A DNA stretch of 19,204 bases from an uncultured Eubacteriales bacterium (GTDB lineage Bacteria > Bacillota > Clostridia > Oscillospirales > Oscillospiraceae): assembly GCA_900546485.1 (NCBI GenBank), contig URDK01000050.1, positions 1 to 19,204 of the forward strand, given 5' to 3'. Positions 1 to 8,400 of this stretch are shown here, piece after piece. The notes under the pieces are model-generated. The model did not search any database and was not told where the DNA came from. It saw nothing but the letters and a program-made list of their open reading frames with translations. Within the stretch, counting starts at the first letter, position 1, and the number at the start of each line of letters is the position of its first letter. The translations under genes and the position numbers were made by a program.

Positions 1-1
1 C

Positions 2-1213
2 AGCCCCAAAATGCTCGACGGCGTCTCCGGAGCGCAGGAGACTGCGGATGAGGGCAACCCCATCCTCGCCGGAGCGGAGGGACTGCGGCTGGAGCAGATG
101 ACAGAGCAGTACGAGGGATACTACAATTTCTACTACTGCGCCGCAGAGGGACAGCTGCCCTTCTACGCCGAGTATGAGGGCGATGTTGGCGCCTTTCTGG
201 CCTCGGACGAGGGCAGAGTCTGGCGCGAGGAGATCATCCCCTGGGTGGAGACGAACATAAACTCCGCTGCGGTGGTGCTGACGGACAACCTCTACACGCT
301 CTACAGCTTCAACTCCGGCACGGCGTCCATCCTGGAGGGCAGGGCCTTTGAGCCCGAGGAGTATGAATCCGGCGCCGCCGTCTGCCTCGTGAGCGCGGAA
401 TTTGCCGCGTATAACGGCCTTGCGCCCGGCGACAGGTTGGGCCTGGACTTCTACAACACAGGCTCCGCGCAGTCAGAGTACTCGATGTTTTCAACGGGCG
501 GCACGATTGCGGAGCTGACGAGCCGCACCCTGGTGATGACGCCGGAAAACCGCACAGGCTTTGCGCAGGAGTACGAGATCGTCGGCATCTACACCGCGCC
601 GGAGTGGACGCCGGGGCAGCAGAGCTTCACCGCCGAGACCATATTCGTACCCAAGGCCTCCATACCGGACGCGGAGCAGTATGAGAGCGATTACGCCACC
701 TTCCTCAACGCGCTCGAGCTGGAAAACGGTGCGTCGGAGGCGTTCCTGGAATACATGGCCGCACAGGGCATGCCCGACAGCTTCATCTGCTTCGACCAGC
801 AATACTCGGCGCTGGAAACCTCCATAGAGGCGCTGACGCAGAACTCGACGCGGATGCTCGTGCTCAGCTCCGCGGTCTTTGTGCTGGTGCTGGCCCTGTA
901 TATGGCGCTTGCCATGCACAGGATGGGCGGTACGGCCAGAGCCATGCGGCTGCTGGGGCAGTCGGACAGGGCCGTGTTCCGCGAGATGCAGTTTTTCCTC
1001 ATCCCGGCAGCGCTCATTTCGGTCATACTCGGCGCTGCGGCTGCGGCGCTGGCCTTCGGCGACCTGACACGGGCCATACTCTCGGAGAACATCGGCCTGA
1101 GCTTTGCCATGCTGCTCATCTGCGCCCTCGCGCAGTTTGTGATACTCGCGCTCTGCGGCCTTGCCTGCTCAAGGCGGGTCTCAAAGCGCCCGCTCATGAC
1201 GGAAAAGAGGTGA
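2..1213 (+). CDS. ABC transporter permease, FtsX/MacB type (5' end outside window)
   Basis: This is an integral membrane subunit of an ABC exporter with the FtsX-like layout. The frame is open from base 2, and the first ATG (11) falls inside an extracytoplasmic region, so the real start and the first membrane helix lie upstream. Counting from the ATG at 11, residues 1-278 are a soluble, acidic extracellular domain. Three hydrophobic helices follow at about 281-300, 327-349 and 363-385, the usual C-terminal FtsX arrangement. The next permease starts 4 bases after the stop, and an ATPase follows it, so the three genes form one operon. The substrate cannot be read from the sequence; relatives export peptides, lipids or drugs or act as antimicrobial peptide sensors. 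The family call is firm, the function is not. Confidence 0.8.
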   Translation, partial: SPKMLDGVSGAQETADEGNPILAGAEGLRLEQMTEQYEGYYNFYYCAAEGQLPFYAEYEGDVGAFLASDEGRVWREEIIPWVETNINSAAVVLTDNLYTLYSFNSGTASILEGRAFEPEEYESGAAVCLVSAEFAAYNGLAPGDRLGLDFYNTGSAQSEYSMFSTGGTIAELTSRTLVMTPENRTGFAQEYEIVGIYTAPEWTPGQQSFTAETIFVPKASIPDAEQYESDYATFLNALELENGASEAFLEYMAAQGMPDSFICFDQQYSALETSIEALTQNSTRMLVLSSAVFVLVLALYMALAMHRMGGTARAMRLLGQSDRAVFREMQFFLIPAALISVILGAAAAALAFGDLTRAILSENIGLSFAMLLICALAQFVILALCGLACSRRVSKRPLMTEKR

Positions 1214-1217
1214 CGCG

Positions 1218-2378
1218 ATGTCCGCAATGCACGGCCTCGCCCTGCGCTCGCTCATACGCAGGAGGGGCATAAGCCTTCTTTTGGCGCTAGTGGTGTTCAG
1301 CGGCATAGCCCTCTCGTCGGCGCTGGCCTGGTTCACGGCAAGGCAGGAGTCCGCGCTCGACGAAGTCGTGCGCGACACGCTGGTGCACTGTGTTGTCACG
1401 GATGCCAAGGGCATGTCGCAGGACAAGCTGAACATGTACTCCGCCGAGGTGGAGAAGCTCACCGGCAGGCGGGAGGACGTGGGCTGCATGCTCGGCAGCT
1501 ATGTGAAAAATGTCCGCGCAAAGGCGGGTCTTGATCTCACATATCCTGTTAATTGCCGGGGAGTGCGCATCCTGAGCCTGGACTCGGACCCCGCGCTCTC
1601 GGCGCTTGAGGGCGTGACGGTCGAGTTCCTCGACGGCTGGGACGAGAGCGCCCTGGGAACGAGCGAGCGGCTTTGCCTTGCGCCTGAGGGCTTTGTCGAG
1701 CCGGACGAGGCAGGCGAGTTCCGGGTCGAATGTGTTGACACGCTTGGCGGCGAGTTTTCCCTCCAGGTCATAGGCTGGGTGCGAGGCGGCCCGGAGAATA
1801 CGCTCTATGTGCCCTTCTTCATGCTCCGCGGCGAGGACAGCGAGGTTTTTCCCACGGATTCCTGCTCCTTCGACATCGCAGACAACAGACTGCTGGAGGA
1901 GAGCCGGGCGGAGATTTTCAAATACTTTGTCGATCCCGCGCCGGAGAACGTGAACGACGGCATAAGCTACGGCGTCATAATTCAGGACGAGGCTTACGTC
2001 AGGTCACGGGACGAGCTCATGAGCGGAATAAGGCTGCTGAGGCTGCTGACGCCGCTGCTGCTGGCGGTCATGGCGGCGATAGGCTTCCTCTCGGGCTATC
2101 TGAGCGCGCGGCGGAGGATAAAGGAATTTGCGGTCATGCGCTGCCTCGGAATGAAGCGAGCTCAGATATTCAGGTGGACCTTTGAGGAGTACGCCATACC
2201 GACGGCAGTCGGCTGGCTGCTCGGGCTCGGCTTCGTCATCCCGGCGAGCCTCTCGGTGGGCGCGGGGCCGCTGGTGCAGGCGCTGCTGCTGCTTTTGGTG
2301 TTCCTGCTCGGCACGGCGATAGCGATAGTGCGGATAACGGGCGTCAACGTGATGCGGCTTATGAAAGTGGAGGAATAG
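1218..2378 (+). CDS. ABC transporter permease, FtsX/MacB type
   Basis: This is the second permease of the exporter, 386 residues. A first hydrophobic helix lies at about 17-37, followed by a large extracytoplasmic domain (about 38-265) and three C-terminal helices at about 270-292, 325-346 and 350-372. That is the four-helix FtsX topology. The ATG at 1218 is 4 bases after the previous stop and follows an AGAGGTG Shine-Dalgarno site. The stop is 2 bases before the ATPase start, so translation is probably coupled. It differs in sequence from the first permease, suggesting a heterodimeric channel. No substrate can be assigned. Confidence 0.85.
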   Translation: MSAMHGLALRSLIRRRGISLLLALVVFSGIALSSALAWFTARQESALDEVVRDTLVHCVVTDAKGMSQDKLNMYSAEVEKLTGRREDVGCMLGSYVKNVRAKAGLDLTYPVNCRGVRILSLDSDPALSALEGVTVEFLDGWDESALGTSERLCLAPEGFVEPDEAGEFRVECVDTLGGEFSLQVIGWVRGGPENTLYVPFFMLRGEDSEVFPTDSCSFDIADNRLLEESRAEIFKYFVDPAPENVNDGISYGVIIQDEAYVRSRDELMSGIRLLRLLTPLLLAVMAAIGFLSGYLSARRRIKEFAVMRCLGMKRAQIFRWTFEEYAIPTAVGWLLGLGFVIPASLSVGAGPLVQALLLLLVFLLGTAIAIVRITGVNVMRLMKVEE

Positions 2379-2380
2379 CG

Positions 2381-3049
2381 ATGGAGATACTGCGCACGAA
2401 CGAGCTCGAATACAGCTACCGGAACAAGTACCAGATCGTGAACGCGCTGCGCGGCGTGAGTTGCGGTTTTGAAAAGGGGCGCATCTATGCAGTCACGGGC
2501 CCCTCCGGCTGCGGCAAGACTACGTTCCTTAGCCTGCTGGCGGGCCTGGACGTCCCGACGGGCGGCACTGTGGAGTTTGAGGGTAGGGCGACCTCGGAGC
2601 TCGACAGGGATGAGTACCGGCTGGGCCACGTCTCGGTCATCTACCAGAACTTTAACCTCTTCGGCCACCTGACGGCGCTGGAGAACGCGGCCTACCCATT
2701 GTACGTCCGCGGTCTGCCCGCTAAGGAGGCCGAGGCAGCGGCCTCGGAAAAGCTACTGGCGGTTGGCCTCACGCCGGAGCAATTCAAGAGGTACCCGAAC
2801 ATGCTATCGGGCGGAGAGCAGCAGCGCGTGGCGATAGCGCGGGCCCTGGCCTCCGGCAGCGAGCTCATCCTCGCCGACGAGCCGACGGGCAATCTGGACA
2901 GCGAAAACAGCCGGAATATCATGGACATCCTCGTAAAGCTCGCCCACGAGGAGGGCCGCTGCGTGATCGTTGTGACCCACGACCCCGCAATAGCAGAACA
3001 GGCCGACAAGGTCTACAAACTCCGCGACGGCAAACTGGACGGGGAGTGA
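2381..3049 (+). CDS. ABC transporter ATP-binding protein, MacB/LolD type
   Basis: This 222-residue ATPase powers the exporter encoded by the two preceding permease genes. All nucleotide-binding motifs are present: Walker A GPSGCGKT (40-47), Q-loop glutamine 89, signature LSGGEQQR (142-149), Walker B LILADEP (162-168) and switch histidine 200. Motif EPTGNLD is typical of the LolD/MacB/FtsE branch that pairs with FtsX-like permeases. The start is 2 bases after the second permease stop, with a GGAGG site ahead of it. A strong terminator at 3083-3116 closes the operon. The ATPase assignment is secure; the transported molecule is unknown. Confidence 0.95.
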   Translation: MEILRTNELEYSYRNKYQIVNALRGVSCGFEKGRIYAVTGPSGCGKTTFLSLLAGLDVPTGGTVEFEGRATSELDRDEYRLGHVSVIYQNFNLFGHLTALENAAYPLYVRGLPAKEAEAAASEKLLAVGLTPEQFKRYPNMLSGGEQQRVAIARALASGSELILADEPTGNLDSENSRNIMDILVKLAHEEGRCVIVVTHDPAIAEQADKVYKLRDGKLDGE

Positions 3050-3076
3050 GTGCGGCGGCGCATCCTGCGGATGCTT
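3050..3076 (+). repeat. 27-bp dispersed repeat, copy 1
   Basis: These 27 bases are identical to 9088-9114. The repeat contains a small hairpin, GCATCC-TGC-GGATGC. Here it sits directly after the ATPase stop codon and before the terminator; the second copy forms the end of a five-hairpin cluster after the putative nuclease gene. An intergenic, transcribed-region repeat element is the likely explanation. Confidence 0.75.
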
Positions 3077-3082
3077 GGTTTT

Positions 3083-3116
3083 GAGCCGGGGCAGATTATC
3101 TGCCCCGGCTCTTTTT
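3083..3116 (+). terminator. Rho-independent terminator of the ABC operon
   Basis: There is a perfect 13-bp inverted repeat, 3083-3095 against 3099-3111 (GAGCCGGGGCAGA arm), with a 3-base loop TTA. Five T residues follow at 3112-3116. It lies 34 bases after the ATPase stop. Confidence 0.93.
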
Positions 3117-3126
3117 ACGTCTATGG

Positions 3127-3143
3127 ATATCTTGTGAAGATAT
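3127..3143. promoter_or_regulatory. Palindrome upstream of the polymerase promoter, candidate operator
   Basis: This is a perfect dyad, ATATCTT-GTG-AAGATAT, located 9 bases upstream of the proposed -35 box of the polymerase operon. A close copy (14 of 17 positions) covers the start of transcription at 3189-3205. Paired sites flanking a promoter suggest a repressor. The regulator is unknown; because the operon is of SOS type, a LexA-like protein with an unusual box is one option. Confidence 0.45.
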
Positions 3144-3152
3144 TATTTCCAC

Positions 3153-3181
3153 TTCATATTTCTTAATAAGAGAGTTACAAT
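3153..3181 (+). promoter_or_regulatory. Predicted sigma-A-type promoter of the polymerase operon
   Basis: The -35 box is TTCATA (3153-3158) and the -10 box TACAAT (3176-3181), with a 17-base spacer. They match consensus at 4 of 6 and 5 of 6 positions. Transcription would begin near 3188, giving a short leader before the GTG start at 3212. Confidence 0.6.
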
Positions 3182-3188
3182 GCAATTA

Positions 3189-3205
3189 CTATCTTGTGAG
3201 GATGT
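3189..3205. promoter_or_regulatory. Second candidate operator at the polymerase transcription start
   Basis: This site matches the 3127-3143 palindrome at 14 of 17 positions. It begins with CTATCTTGT 8 bases after the -10 box. The same nine bases occur 7 bases after the -10 box of the promoter at 5426-5454. The site also overlaps the ribosome-binding region, so protein binding here could block both transcription and the nascent leader. Confidence 0.4.
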
Positions 3206-3211
3206 GAGCTC

Positions 3212-4462
3212 GTGCGCTCGGTGCTGCACATTGACATGAACGCCTGCTATGCCTCCATCGAGTGCCTCTACGACCCGTCTATACGAAACCTGCCGGTAGC
3301 GGTGGGCGGGGACGTGGAGGCGAGGCATGGGATAATACTGGCGAAAAACCAGATCGCCAAGTGCTTCGGCGTCAAGACCGGTGAGGCGCTCTGGCAGGCA
3401 AAACAGAAATGCCCGGAGCTGCACATCGTGCCGCCGCACTTTGATCGCTACCTTCGCTTCTCGCGCATGGCGCGCGAGATCTACGCGGATTACACCGACC
3501 TCGTGGAGCCCTTCGGCCTCGACGAAGTCTGGTGCGACGTCACCGGGACACAGAAACTCCGCGAGCGCGGGATGGAGGCACTTGCAAATGAGATACGCGA
3601 GCGCGTCAAGTTTGAGCTGGGTATCACCGTCTCCGTCGGCGCGTCATGGAACAAAATCTTCGCCAAGCTCGGCTCGGACTACAAAAAGCCCGACGCCGTC
3701 ACGGTGTTCACCCCGGAGAACTACCGCGACAAGGTCTGGCCGCTGCCCGCCTCAGATTTGCTCGGCGTGGGCCGGGCGACGGAGCGCAAGCTGGCCTCGC
3801 GCGGCATTCACACCATCGGAGACATCGCCGCGGCCCCGCCCTCGATGCTGCGCGGTTTTCTCGGCAAGTGGGGCCTCATCCTCCACGACTTCGCCACGGG
3901 CTATGACACGTCTCCCGTCGCCCGCGCCGGAGACGAGGCGGTCATCAAGAGCATAGGCAACAGCACGACTACGCCGCGCGACCTCAGCTGCGACGAGGAC
4001 GCGGGCATCGTCTACTGGATGCTCTGTGAGAGCGTGGCCGAGCGCATGAGGGAGTCAGGCTTCCTGTGCCGGGGCGTGCAGGTGCATATTCGGGACAATG
4101 AGCTCGCGTCCTTCGAGCGTCAGCTCAAGCTCGAATCTCCGACCTGCCTCGCCTCAACGCTGCACGAGGCGGCGATGCGGCTGATGCGCGAGAATTGGGA
4201 CTGGCACAAGCCCCTGCGCTCCATCGGCGTGAGGGCAACTGACCTGCTCCCGGCCTCGACGCCGGTGCAGTGCAGCATCTTCGAGGACAGCGAGCGCCAG
4301 GAAAAGCGGGAACGGCTGGAGCGCTCGGTGGACGACCTGCGCCGCCGCTTCGGGCATTACTGTGTGGGCCGGGCGGTGTGCGTGAGCGACCCCACGCTGC
4401 GGAACATCAGCCCGAAGGACGAGCACGTCATACACCCGGTCGGGTATTTCAAAGCGGTCTGA
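3212..4462 (+). CDS. dinB: Y-family DNA polymerase (DinB/UmuC superfamily, Pol IV-like)
   Basis: This 416-residue translesion DNA polymerase copies past damaged bases. The metal-binding residues are visible: D8 in LHIDMNACYAS, and D104-E105 in FGLDEVWCDVT. Y13 sits at the steric-gate position that excludes ribonucleotides. A helix-hairpin-helix segment (LLGVGRATERKLASRGI) and the little-finger domain follow. QCSIF at 353-357 resembles the sliding-clamp binding motif. The start is GTG 3212 with GAGG at 3198-3201; no in-frame ATG fits. It heads an operon with a small protein (11-base gap) and an SRAP protein, a DNA-damage grouping. The Y-family assignment is secure; whether to call it DinB or a UmuC-like paralogue is less so. 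Confidence 0.93.
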   Translation: MRSVLHIDMNACYASIECLYDPSIRNLPVAVGGDVEARHGIILAKNQIAKCFGVKTGEALWQAKQKCPELHIVPPHFDRYLRFSRMAREIYADYTDLVEPFGLDEVWCDVTGTQKLRERGMEALANEIRERVKFELGITVSVGASWNKIFAKLGSDYKKPDAVTVFTPENYRDKVWPLPASDLLGVGRATERKLASRGIHTIGDIAAAPPSMLRGFLGKWGLILHDFATGYDTSPVARAGDEAVIKSIGNSTTTPRDLSCDEDAGIVYWMLCESVAERMRESGFLCRGVQVHIRDNELASFERQLKLESPTCLASTLHEAAMRLMRENWDWHKPLRSIGVRATDLLPASTPVQCSIFEDSERQEKRERLERSVDDLRRRFGHYCVGRAVCVSDPTLRNISPKDEHVIHPVGYFKAV

Positions 4463-4473
4463 GGTGAGGTATA

Positions 4474-4725
4474 ATGTCCGAAAACAGGGCAAAGGTATAT
4501 GTGGGCGTGGACGCGCGCTTCGACACGGAGGGGCGCATCATGCCGCTGTCAATAACCTGGGAGGACGGGCGGGTCTACGGCATAGACCGCGTGCTGGACA
4601 TGCGCCGGGCCGCGAGCCTCAAGGCGGGCGGGGCCGGGACGAGGTACACGGTGAGGATAGGCCGCAGCGAGACATACCTGTTCAACGAGGACGGGCGCTG
4701 GTTTGTGGAAAGGCGGGAGAGCTGA
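4474..4725 (+). CDS. Small conserved-looking protein of the polymerase-SRAP operon, function unknown
   Basis: I do not recognise a named domain in this 83-residue protein. It looks like a compact, mostly beta-strand fold: charged strands alternate with short loops, with WEDGRVYGIDRVLD near the middle and ETYLFNEDGRWFVERRES at the C-terminus. It has no signal peptide or membrane helix, so it is probably cytoplasmic. It begins 11 bases after the polymerase stop behind a GAGGTGAGG site. Its TGA overlaps the SRAP ATG by one base (tgATG), so it is translationally coupled to SRAP. Sitting between two DNA-damage genes, it may be an accessory factor for lesion bypass; that is inference from context only. 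Confidence 0.8.
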   Translation: MSENRAKVYVGVDARFDTEGRIMPLSITWEDGRVYGIDRVLDMRRAASLKAGGAGTRYTVRIGRSETYLFNEDGRWFVERRES

Positions 4726-5303
4726 TGTGCGGGAGATACTATGTGGAGCCTGAGAGCGACATGGAGGAGCTGGCAGAGCTCATAGCTGAAGCGAAGCGTA
4801 AATCTGACGAGGTCAAGACCGGCGAGGTCTTCCCCTCGGACACGGCTGCGGTCATAGCGAATAACCGGCAGTTGAAGCCGGCGGTGTTCCCCATGCGCTG
4901 GGGCTTTGAGCGCCGTGGCGGCGGCCTCGTCATAAACGCACGGAGCGAGACGGCGGCGGAAAAGCAGTTTTTCCGCGAGAGCGCACAGCTGCGCCGCTGC
5001 CTCATCCCTGCGAGCTGCTACTTCGAGTGGGAACGCCGCGCGGACGGTAAGGTGAAATATGCTATCCGGCCGAAGGGCAAGGAGCTGCTCTACCTCGGCG
5101 GCCTCTACACAAAGCCCGAGCCGGGAGCCTTGCCGCGCTTCACCATCCTCACCCGCAAAGCCGCCGACGGCATCAGCTTCATCCATGACCGTATGCCGGT
5201 CATCGTGCCGAAGGAAAAGAAGGCTGACTGGCTTTCCCAGAAGCTGACGCTCGACGAGCTGCTGGAAGATGCGGAAACGGATATGGAGTTTAGCGAGGCG
5301 TGA
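4725..5303 (+). CDS. SOS response-associated peptidase family protein (SRAP, YedK/HMCES-like)
   Basis: This 192-residue SRAP protein belongs to a family that forms a covalent thiazolidine crosslink with abasic sites in single-stranded DNA, shielding them during replication. The family residues are all present: C2 directly after the initiator Met (MCGRY), N71 in NARSET, E101 in CYFEWE and H154 in FIHDRMPV. The start at 4725 is fixed by the requirement for Met-Cys at the N-terminus and by the one-base overlap with the upstream stop. A longer in-frame reading from 4464 is not real. It ends the polymerase operon, followed by a strong hairpin. Confidence in the family is very high. Confidence 0.96.
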   Translation: MCGRYYVEPESDMEELAELIAEAKRKSDEVKTGEVFPSDTAAVIANNRQLKPAVFPMRWGFERRGGGLVINARSETAAEKQFFRESAQLRRCLIPASCYFEWERRADGKVKYAIRPKGKELLYLGGLYTKPEPGALPRFTILTRKAADGISFIHDRMPVIVPKEKKADWLSQKLTLDELLEDAETDMEFSEA

Positions 5304-5315
5304 GGCCGATATAGT

Positions 5316-5358
5316 AGGCAGGAGCGTGCTTGATGTGTTCAAGCACGCTCCTGCCTTT
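5316..5358 (+). terminator. Terminator of the polymerase-SRAP operon
   Basis: Perfect 18-bp arms, 5316-5333 and 5339-5356, surround the loop TGTGT; the arm includes GGCAGGAGCGTGCTTGA. Only a short T tract follows. It begins 12 bases after the SRAP stop. The strong stem makes termination likely despite the weak T run. Confidence 0.8.
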
Positions 5359-5425
5359 GGATTTAAACAGGTTAAAGGTCGAAAACACTTGTGCGCTTGT
5401 GAAATATATGGAAATTCTGCGAATA

Positions 5426-5454
5426 TTGTGATATTATTAAAATAAATAGATAAT
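5426..5454 (+). promoter_or_regulatory. Predicted promoter of the nuclease-like gene
   Basis: The -35 box is TTGTGA (5426-5431) and the -10 box GATAAT (5449-5454), with a 17-base spacer in an AT-rich stretch. Transcription would begin near 5461. The intergenic stretch 5359-5425 upstream has two CTTGTG repeats (5388-5393 and 5396-5401) and nothing else I can name. Confidence 0.6.
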
Positions 5455-5472
5455 CTACAACTATCTTGTAGA
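5454..5472. promoter_or_regulatory. Dyad at the transcription start of the nuclease-like gene, candidate operator
   Basis: Seven-base arms TCTACAA and TTGTAGA surround CTATC. The dyad runs from the end of the -10 box into the ribosome-binding site (AAGGG, 5472-5476). It contains CTATCTTGT at 5461-5469, identical to 3189-3197 in the same promoter-relative position. It could be a repressor site or an mRNA hairpin near the Shine-Dalgarno site. Confidence 0.4.
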
Positions 5473-5486
5473 AGGGCGGACTTTAC

Positions 5487-8400
5487 ATGGACGGCAAACA
5501 GCTTGCAAGCCCATATTTGGAGGGCGGCGGGGGATATAATTTTGAACATAGAGTACAGGCGTATTTTTTGCTTCTGATGCTTGCCGGCGGCAGAGACCCG
5601 GTTTTTGACAGATATATTGTTAAGCTCGATTTTCAAGCCAGACATCACGGATATCACATAGATGACCTCGTCTGTTATACAGATAACGACAGAAAACTGC
5701 TTGTTCAGGTCAAGCATAGTGTCAGCGCTGTCAAAAGCAACAAGGATTTTGTTGAAACCGTTCAGGCTGCTTGGAGAGACTTCAATTCTGAAAGCTTTGA
5801 CACGAACTGTGACAGGATAGCTCTTGTGACAGCGAACATTTCTCCCAAAAACAGAACTGCCATTGCGAAACTGAACACCCAAGCGTGGTCATCGTCAGAT
5901 GCCTCCGACTTTACAGATACCCGAATTTATCAGTCACGCTTCATTTCCACAGCGACGAGAGAAATTTTTGAAACAATAAGAGATTTAATAACCGAGTCGA
6001 ATAAGGGAGAAGAACCAGACGCAAATACTCTGTGGCTGTTTTTCAAGGCGTTTTCGCTGCTGACATTCGACCTTGATTACAAGGACAGTATCAACAGGTC
6101 GCTTATAACGGCGATTTTGGAGAACGTGGTTGACGGAGACCCATCTGTGACGTGGCGAAACCTGTGCGACTACGCCGCGGAGTGCGACCAGGATTCGGCA
6201 GTGGTGACGCAGGATACAGTTTGCGAGGAAATCAAAGGCCTGTTTAAAACCGAAGCAACTGAGGTACAGGTGCCTTTTGACCAGCCTAGCGAGCTTTGGG
6301 CGGCGCTGGCCTTGATTGGAGCCTGGAATGAATCAAATGAGCATGATGTGGCAATCGTGGAGCGTGTATCAGGCTGTGCATATGCCGATATCCGACCCGC
6401 CCTGCTGGACGCACTGAACCAGAGCGGTCCATGGCTGTCATTCTCAAATGGAGTGTGGAAGATACGCAGCCAAAAAAGCATGGTGAACAGCTGTGCTGGA
6501 TACATAACAGACCGCATTATAAGCCTGGCCTTCGATGCGGAGAAGGCGTTCTTGACCCAGCGCAGCTCGTGGATTCTTGAAGACGGCGAGTACTCGTTTT
6601 ATATGCCGCGCACCGGTGAATTTACAAACTCCACAGCCTTAAGACAAGGCCTCACACAGGGGCTTTGCCAGGTCTGCAACTGCAAAGATAAGCTGCCTGC
6701 CTGCTCGGACGGTGTTGTGGCCTACAACTCGTTTGGCTTGATCAGGGCGCTTTTTGGCGACTGTGACTCGCTTAGACTTATGAGTATGCAGGAGCTGCTC
6801 AAGCCCATTGCTGAGATGGAGCCGGGGACTTACCTGACAGAACTGGAGCAGCTCATTGTTAGATCACCCGAGGTTATATCGGCGCTGTTTAGAAGAGGCC
6901 GTGGAAGCCGCGCGTATATCTCCAGATTTGAGGATGGCTTGATAGATTCTTTGCAGACGTTGGCCTGGTCGGAAGAGTATTTGCCGCAAAGCCTATGCTG
7001 CCTTGGCATGGTTGCTGACTGCGCAGAGAGTGACGAGGCCCGAGAGTTCGTGGTGGACAGGATGGCGACTGTACTTCTGCCCTGGCACGCACAGACGCTT
7101 GCCTCCGCAGACATTCAGATAAGCGCCGTCAAGGCCCTGGGCAGGACGAGCCCTGAAGTGCTCTGGCAGCTGCTCAAACTGCTCGTTCCCGGCGGAAAGG
7201 GGTTTACAGGCGTCGGGCGAAAACCCAAATATATTGTTGGCAATATACCCGACGAGATCAAGACCAGCATGGACGTATATGCAAAGCTGAGCCAAGCGTA
7301 TATCTCCATGATGTTTGAAGAAGCGGAAAGCGAGCCGAAAAAGCTTGCAGAGATGACAGATTTCCTGAATTACTTCAACGGGGACGACAGGCTGCGATAC
7401 CTAGGTATTGTCCAAGTTGAAGCGCCGGCTCTCGGGGATGAAGAAAAATATGAAATATGGAATGAGCTAAGTGACATAAAGTGCCGGGCGCTGTTACTGA
7501 ATATTGAAAATGGCGAAACACTCGATGAACCCGCCATGGCGGCTTTGCAGGCAGCGATAGACGCCTCGGAGCCGAAAGACATACGGGTCAAACACAAGCG
7601 GCTTTATCAGGCTCATATTGACGAATACTTCATTGACCGCAGCTGCGATAATTTTACAAATATAATGAGAAAAGAAGCCGACAAGGCTGAAGCCGTGCTG
7701 GAGATATTCAAAGCCTACGGCATCAATAGCGTGGTTGATTTCGGACTCTCAGTGAACAGCGAGTTTGATGTTGGTCTCAAGCTTGGCCAAAAACTTGGAC
7801 TCGATGATTTGGACAGACTTATTCAATCTGCAGTATCTGGCAGACTTGCAACCGAGTTTCTTGCGTTTGTTTTGACGGGCTATATCAGTGCCAATAGTGC
7901 CGAGGCTGTTTTCGATACGGAGCTTTCAGAGTGTCCGGCAGATTTCATTTCTGAGCTTCTTTCAAAGACGAGACTGACAGGTGCTAATCTCCCGATAGTC
8001 GGCAAACTGCTCAATGCTTCTGAGTTTATGTATTGGACGAAGGTATCTGAAAACAGCCTGGTATTGTTTGACGGCGAAAATGCCATGTATGCGATTGACC
8101 ACTTGCGAAATGCCCGAAGGTCCTCTACGGCCTTGAGTGTGTGCGAGCCGTGTATTTATCGAAAGGAAAGCATTTCGTCTGATTTACTCCTGAGTTTGCT
8201 GGAGGAGACTTTGGAACAGACAGACATCAATGACATAAATGAACACTTAGTGCGTCCTGTCATCAAGGAACTTGAGTCCCGCAGAAACGAAGATATAGGC
8301 GACAGGCTGGCAGCGATAGAGTTCTCGCTGCTGCCCCTGCTGGAGGTGTATTCAGACTCACGCCCGGACGCGCTGTATGCCGCTATCGGCTGCAATGCCG

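Noticed and set aside
4464..5303. Longer 279-residue reading of the SRAP gene
   Set aside because: SRAP proteins need Cys directly after the initiator Met; the ATG at 4725 gives MCGRY and is coupled to the upstream stop. The extra N-terminus is an out-of-frame reading of the small upstream gene.
4575..5882. 435-residue minus-strand ORF
   Set aside because: It crosses the SRAP gene, its terminator and the start of the nuclease-like gene, resembles no family, and is antisense to well-supported genes.
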